DNA from: an uncultured Prevotellaceae bacterium
GTDB lineage: Bacteria; Bacteroidota; Bacteroidia; Bacteroidales; Muribaculaceae
NCBI GenBank assembly: GCA_900317325.1
Contig: ONGE01000001.1
Location: 1 to 64,000 of the forward strand
Direction of reading: 5' to 3'
Length of the DNA stretch: 64,000 bases
Below are positions 61,176-64,000 of the stretch, in pieces. Numbering within the stretch: position 1 is the stretch's first letter; every line of letters begins with the position of its first letter. The notes under the pieces are model-generated. The model was not told the DNA's origin. It worked only from the letters and a program-made list of their open reading frames with translations, and did not search any database. Position numbers and translations under genes: made by a program.

Positions 61176-61592
61176 ATGGACTTAAACAAACTGATGATGG
61201 ATTTTTTGGCCGAAGAAGGGTTCCGTCCCCACGAGACCCCCTTTGGCATCGCGTTCAAGAACGAAGGTTTCAATTTCCTCTATTTCAAGGACGATGAGGA
61301 CGAGCAATACTTCAGGCTCATGATGCCTGCCATCTTTGATGTCACCGAGGACAACGAGGACACCATCATGCGCGTGATGAACGAAGTGAACAGCAACATC
61401 AAGGTGGTGAAACTCTACACCATGGAGATGGAAGACCCCGAGGGCAAGAAAGAGACCTCGGTGTGGGTGGCCTTTGAAATCCTGGCCGACACCACACCCG
61501 AACTCAGCGACATCGTGCCCCGTGCCATCGCCCTGCTCATGGGCGGCCGTCATGCCTTCCTGGCCAAGCTCGAGGAGATTGCCGACAATTGA
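61176..61592 (+). CDS. YbjN-like protein (type III secretion chaperone fold)
   Basis: The start is the ATG at 61176 (MDLNKLMMDFLAEEGFRPHE). The 138-residue acidic protein has FAFKNEG-like and YFKDDEDEQYFRLMMPAIFD strands, then VMNEVNSNIKVVKLYTMEME and a helical end (IVPRAIALLMGGRHAFLAKL). It resembles YbjN and Tir-chaperone folds. It follows the kinase-AAA gene by 40 bp and shares its transcript, so it may be an adaptor or substrate chaperone for the ATPase (inference). Confidence 0.7.
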   Translation: MDLNKLMMDFLAEEGFRPHETPFGIAFKNEGFNFLYFKDDEDEQYFRLMMPAIFDVTEDNEDTIMRVMNEVNSNIKVVKLYTMEMEDPEGKKETSVWVAFEILADTTPELSDIVPRAIALLMGGRHAFLAKLEEIADN

Positions 61593-61636
61593 TGACGCGG
61601 CCCCAGCGGCCGTCACATTACTCGCATCAAAAGTGT

Positions 61637-61669
61637 AGAGACGCAAGGTTTTTGCGTCTCTCTTTTTTT
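61637..61669 (+). terminator. Intrinsic terminator of the DoxX/kinase-AAA/YbjN operon
   Basis: AGAGACGCAA (61637-61646) and TTGCGTCTCT (61652-61661) form a perfect 10-bp stem, followed by CTTTTTTT. Confidence 0.9.
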
Positions 61670-61916
61670 GCCACTGGAGACACTAAAAAATGATTTGATC
61701 TCTTGCGAGCGCACGCGGGCAATCCTCACGATACCATTGCGCCATCCATCTAGCCCAAAACAAGAATTTGCAACAAAATCGACTTTTGCTGCAAATTCTT
61801 TAGATTCCGTAAAAATAATTAGACACTCCTTACTTTCAGGTGGTCGCTATAGTTTCTTGTTTCCAGATGAACCAAATAATCTGGAGTTTCCAGACCGAAC
61901 TTTTAATAACTAATGA
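61670..61916. other. Gene-free spacer with a long hairpin
   Basis: No gene seen. AAGAATTTGCA (61762-61772) and TGCAAATTCTT (61790-61800) are perfect 11-bp arms, with an inner CAAAA/TTTTG stem. It could end the transcript of the minus-strand gene on the right, although it is 117 bp from that stop codon. Confidence 0.6.
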
Positions 61917-64000
61917 TTAAGAACCAAGAATGATATCGACCACAGCATTCACATCGGCGATGTTCACCTCACCGTCACCGTTCACGTCAAATGATTCGTC
62001 ACCTCCCATGCCGCTCAGGATAGTGTCGATCACTGCATTCACGTCGGCAATGTTCACCTCGCCGTCACCGTTCACGTCACCGTTCACGGCCACGTCATCC
62101 AAACTGATGATATTATCAAACAATGTCCATATATCGGCACAATAGTAATCGTCGAACGATATATCGGGCACAATCAATGTCGTTGATGAATAACAGGTGC
62201 TGGGGAAACTCTCCTCGCTGTCCACCACCGGGGGCAACTCGGGGTACATCTTCAAGCGGCTCAGCGACCGGCAACCGACAAAGGCATTCGGTCCTATCGA
62301 GTCCACACTCAGGCCCACCGTCACGTCTTGCAGTGATGTGCAATTCGAGAACAATTCCCGGCCAATTACCCTCAGGTTGTTGCCGATGACCACCTCACTC
62401 AACATGCGGCAGTTGGCGAAAGCCTTGTCGCCAATCTCTTCCACACCGTTCCCAGTGGTCAATCGCTTCATAGTGGTGCAGTTCATGAAGGCACCCTCAT
62501 CGATACGCTTCATGCTCGACGGTAATGACAGTTGACTCAACATGCTGCAACCGTAGAAGGCATAGTAGCCGATCTCCTCCACGTGTCGCCCCATGGTCAG
62601 CGTACTCATCAGCCAGCAATTCAAGAAGGCGAAGTCGGCAATCTCGGTCACCCCATCAGGGATGTTGATAGCCCTCAGCGAGGTACAGTCCTTGAAGGCG
62701 TATTTGCCGATGCGCTTGATTGTCGGCGGCAAGGTGACAGTCCTCAATGAGGAGCAGTTCTTGAAGGCTCCGTCGGCTATGGCAGTGACAGGATAGGTCA
62801 CACCCTGGCTGGTCACCTCGCTGGGGATGACGACAGCGCCACTGTAGGAACCGTATCGCCGCTCACGAGTGGTAACCGTGGCTTCGTGGCCATTCAACTT
62901 GTAGCACACGCCATCCACATCGATGTCCCAAAGGGGAACATCCTCGGCTGGGTACAGCCTGTACAGCATCGACTGACCATAGGAGAATGACGAGCCGGCA
63001 ACATCAAAGGCGTCCAGCACAAAATAGTCATTATAATTACCTTCCCAGCCCCAGTTGATATGGAACAGCCATCCGATACAGCCATCCACGACATAGGCAT
63101 GACCGCCTACTTCACCCGAACCGCAGTACAGGATGGGACGGCCCTGAGTCAAATCCTCGTGCATCATGGCCAACCAGTCCTGAGTTTCATAGTCGTCGCG
63201 GTGAAGGAACCGCATCGCCTGGTTATAACCGAGCAGCATCATGGCCGAATACTGATTCCATGTGCCAGAGCCGCTGCCGTCGGTGCCATACTCCATCGAG
63301 GACGCCTGGCCGCAATAGCGCATCAGCGTGGCGACCGCCATGCCCTGAGCGGGCGTGTAAGGCATGGTATAGCCATCACACATCTCGGCCCAGTCGACGG
63401 GGGTTGCAGGCAGCGCAGGCAGATAGATATGATAAAAACCGGTTGTATAAGCAGGAAGATCGGGCAACACATCAGGATAATGCCAATAATACATCACCTG
63501 GGCCATCGCGGTTGCGACACAGCCTGTCACGCAACGCACACCCTTGTCGAACGGACACAGGTTATAGTAGGGCGCACCTTGTGACCACGTGCACGTCAAC
63601 AACGGTGAAACGACAACGACCTCGTTCGCCTCACGAGGCTTCACGCGGGCATCAGGGTGGGTTTGCAGCCACTCCATCTGCTCTTTGTAGTGGGACAGGA
63701 GGCCCTGCATATTGCAGGGAATGGTCTCGGGGTCAAATTGCCCGTCGCCGAAGCCCAAAACGCTCTCGGCACGGTCATCACCTGCCACAATCACATAACT
63801 GTCATCGGCATTAAATACATAATACGCGGGCATGTCTTGAACTCCCTTCTCAACTTGGACCAACTGCATCACCGAGGCTGCCGGTGCAGCCTTGAGATGA
63901 CCCTGAGCCACTTGACGATTCAAGAACTGCGACGCACACTGGGCTGCCGCGGCCTCATCGACAGGGGCCGCCCACGCCGACAACTGCGCCATGGCCACAG
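61917..64000 (-). CDS. C10-family cysteine peptidase with LRR and dockerin-like tail (5' end outside window)
   Basis: The frame is open to the window edge, and the first visible residues (MAMAQLSAWAAPVDEA) look like the end of a signal peptide, so the true start probably lies just outside. About residues 10-120 form a Spi/propeptide-like region. The peptidase follows (CVTGCVATAMAQVMYYWHYP with the catalytic Cys, SGEVGGHAYVVDG with the His, FHINWGWEGNYNDYFVL), as in streptopain. Then come LRR_5 repeats (FKNCSSLRTVTLPPTIKRIG). Two calcium loops, GDVNGDGEVNIADVNAVIDT and DVNGDGEVNIADVNAVVDII, end the protein. A secreted protease held at the surface is likely. Confidence 0.88.
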   Translation of the reverse strand, partial: VAMAQLSAWAAPVDEAAAAQCASQFLNRQVAQGHLKAAPAASVMQLVQVEKGVQDMPAYYVFNADDSYVIVAGDDRAESVLGFGDGQFDPETIPCNMQGLLSHYKEQMEWLQTHPDARVKPREANEVVVVSPLLTCTWSQGAPYYNLCPFDKGVRCVTGCVATAMAQVMYYWHYPDVLPDLPAYTTGFYHIYLPALPATPVDWAEMCDGYTMPYTPAQGMAVATLMRYCGQASSMEYGTDGSGSGTWNQYSAMMLLGYNQAMRFLHRDDYETQDWLAMMHEDLTQGRPILYCGSGEVGGHAYVVDGCIGWLFHINWGWEGNYNDYFVLDAFDVAGSSFSYGQSMLYRLYPAEDVPLWDIDVDGVCYKLNGHEATVTTRERRYGSYSGAVVIPSEVTSQGVTYPVTAIADGAFKNCSSLRTVTLPPTIKRIGKYAFKDCTSLRAINIPDGVTEIADFAFLNCWLMSTLTMGRHVEEIGYYAFYGCSMLSQLSLPSSMKRIDEGAFMNCTTMKRLTTGNGVEEIGDKAFANCRMLSEVVIGNNLRVIGRELFSNCTSLQDVTVGLSVDSIGPNAFVGCRSLSRLKMYPELPPVVDSEESFPSTCYSSTTLIVPDISFDDYYCADIWTLFDNIISLDDVAVNGDVNGDGEVNIADVNAVIDTILSGMGGDESFDVNGDGEVNIADVNAVVDIILGS

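Overview
The window reads as a piece of a Bacteroidales chromosome, most likely a Muribaculaceae- or Prevotella-like gut or rumen commensal. The signs are SusC/SusD-type outer-membrane genes, BspA-like leucine-rich surface proteins, dockerin-like GDVNGDGEVNIADVN tails, a PorQ homologue with T9SS-like C-terminal tails, and many promoters of the Bacteroidetes type (TTTG, about 20 nt, TAnnTTTG). The family assignment is inference; no 16S rRNA is present.

Layout. 1-5.6 kb: the fused str/S10 ribosomal operon on the minus strand (rpsL, rpsG, fusA, rpsJ, rplC, rplD, rplW, rplB), with an EF-G that lacks switch I. 6.1-8.1 kb: a CDP-alcohol phosphatidyltransferase and an ATP-grasp protein. 8.3-12.2 kb: a small phage-derived cluster (portal-like, scaffold-like, major-capsid-like with an added membrane anchor, M15 peptidase) without terminase, tail or integrase. 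12.6-17.9 kb: a 1768-residue BspA/Ig/dockerin-like/FGE surface protein flanked by 30-bp direct repeats. 18.0-25.5 kb: housekeeping genes on the minus strand (AspT-type transporter, glycerate kinase, coiled-coil lipoprotein, RsmI, an acidic protein, PBP4-type DacB, an HExxH protein). 25.7-26.6 kb: an ECF-S-like membrane protein and tRNA-Ser(GCU).

26.6-32.3 kb is the most unusual part. It is an A+T-rich array of short unrelated genes (small membrane proteins, a lipoprotein, a DUF4160/DUF2442 pair, unknowns), all on the minus strand. The units are separated by about seven copies of a 110-150 bp repeat that carries the tail of a vanished gene, a stop codon and usually a fresh TAnnTTTG promoter. 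This is a gene-cassette layout resembling the acquired immunity-gene arrays of gut Bacteroidales. No recombinase is visible in the window.

32.3-41.2 kb: a FISUMP/dockerin-like secreted protein, a small membrane protein and a 2126-residue secreted protein built from repeated carbohydrate-binding-like modules. 41.6-46.5 kb: a polyprenol-phosphate mannosyltransferase, a PMCA-type calcium ATPase and a secreted protein with a T9SS-like tail. 46.6-53.6 kb: a polysaccharide-utilisation locus (SusC, SusD, GH18 endo-glycosidase, DUF1735/LamG) that fits N-glycan capture, followed by manA. 54.8-61.6 kb: mltG, DUF2007, porQ, a duplicated DUF1599 protein, a DoxX/MauE-like membrane protein translationally coupled to a Hanks-kinase/AAA+ fusion, and a YbjN-like gene. 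The window ends inside a C10 peptidase/LRR/dockerin-like secreted protein.
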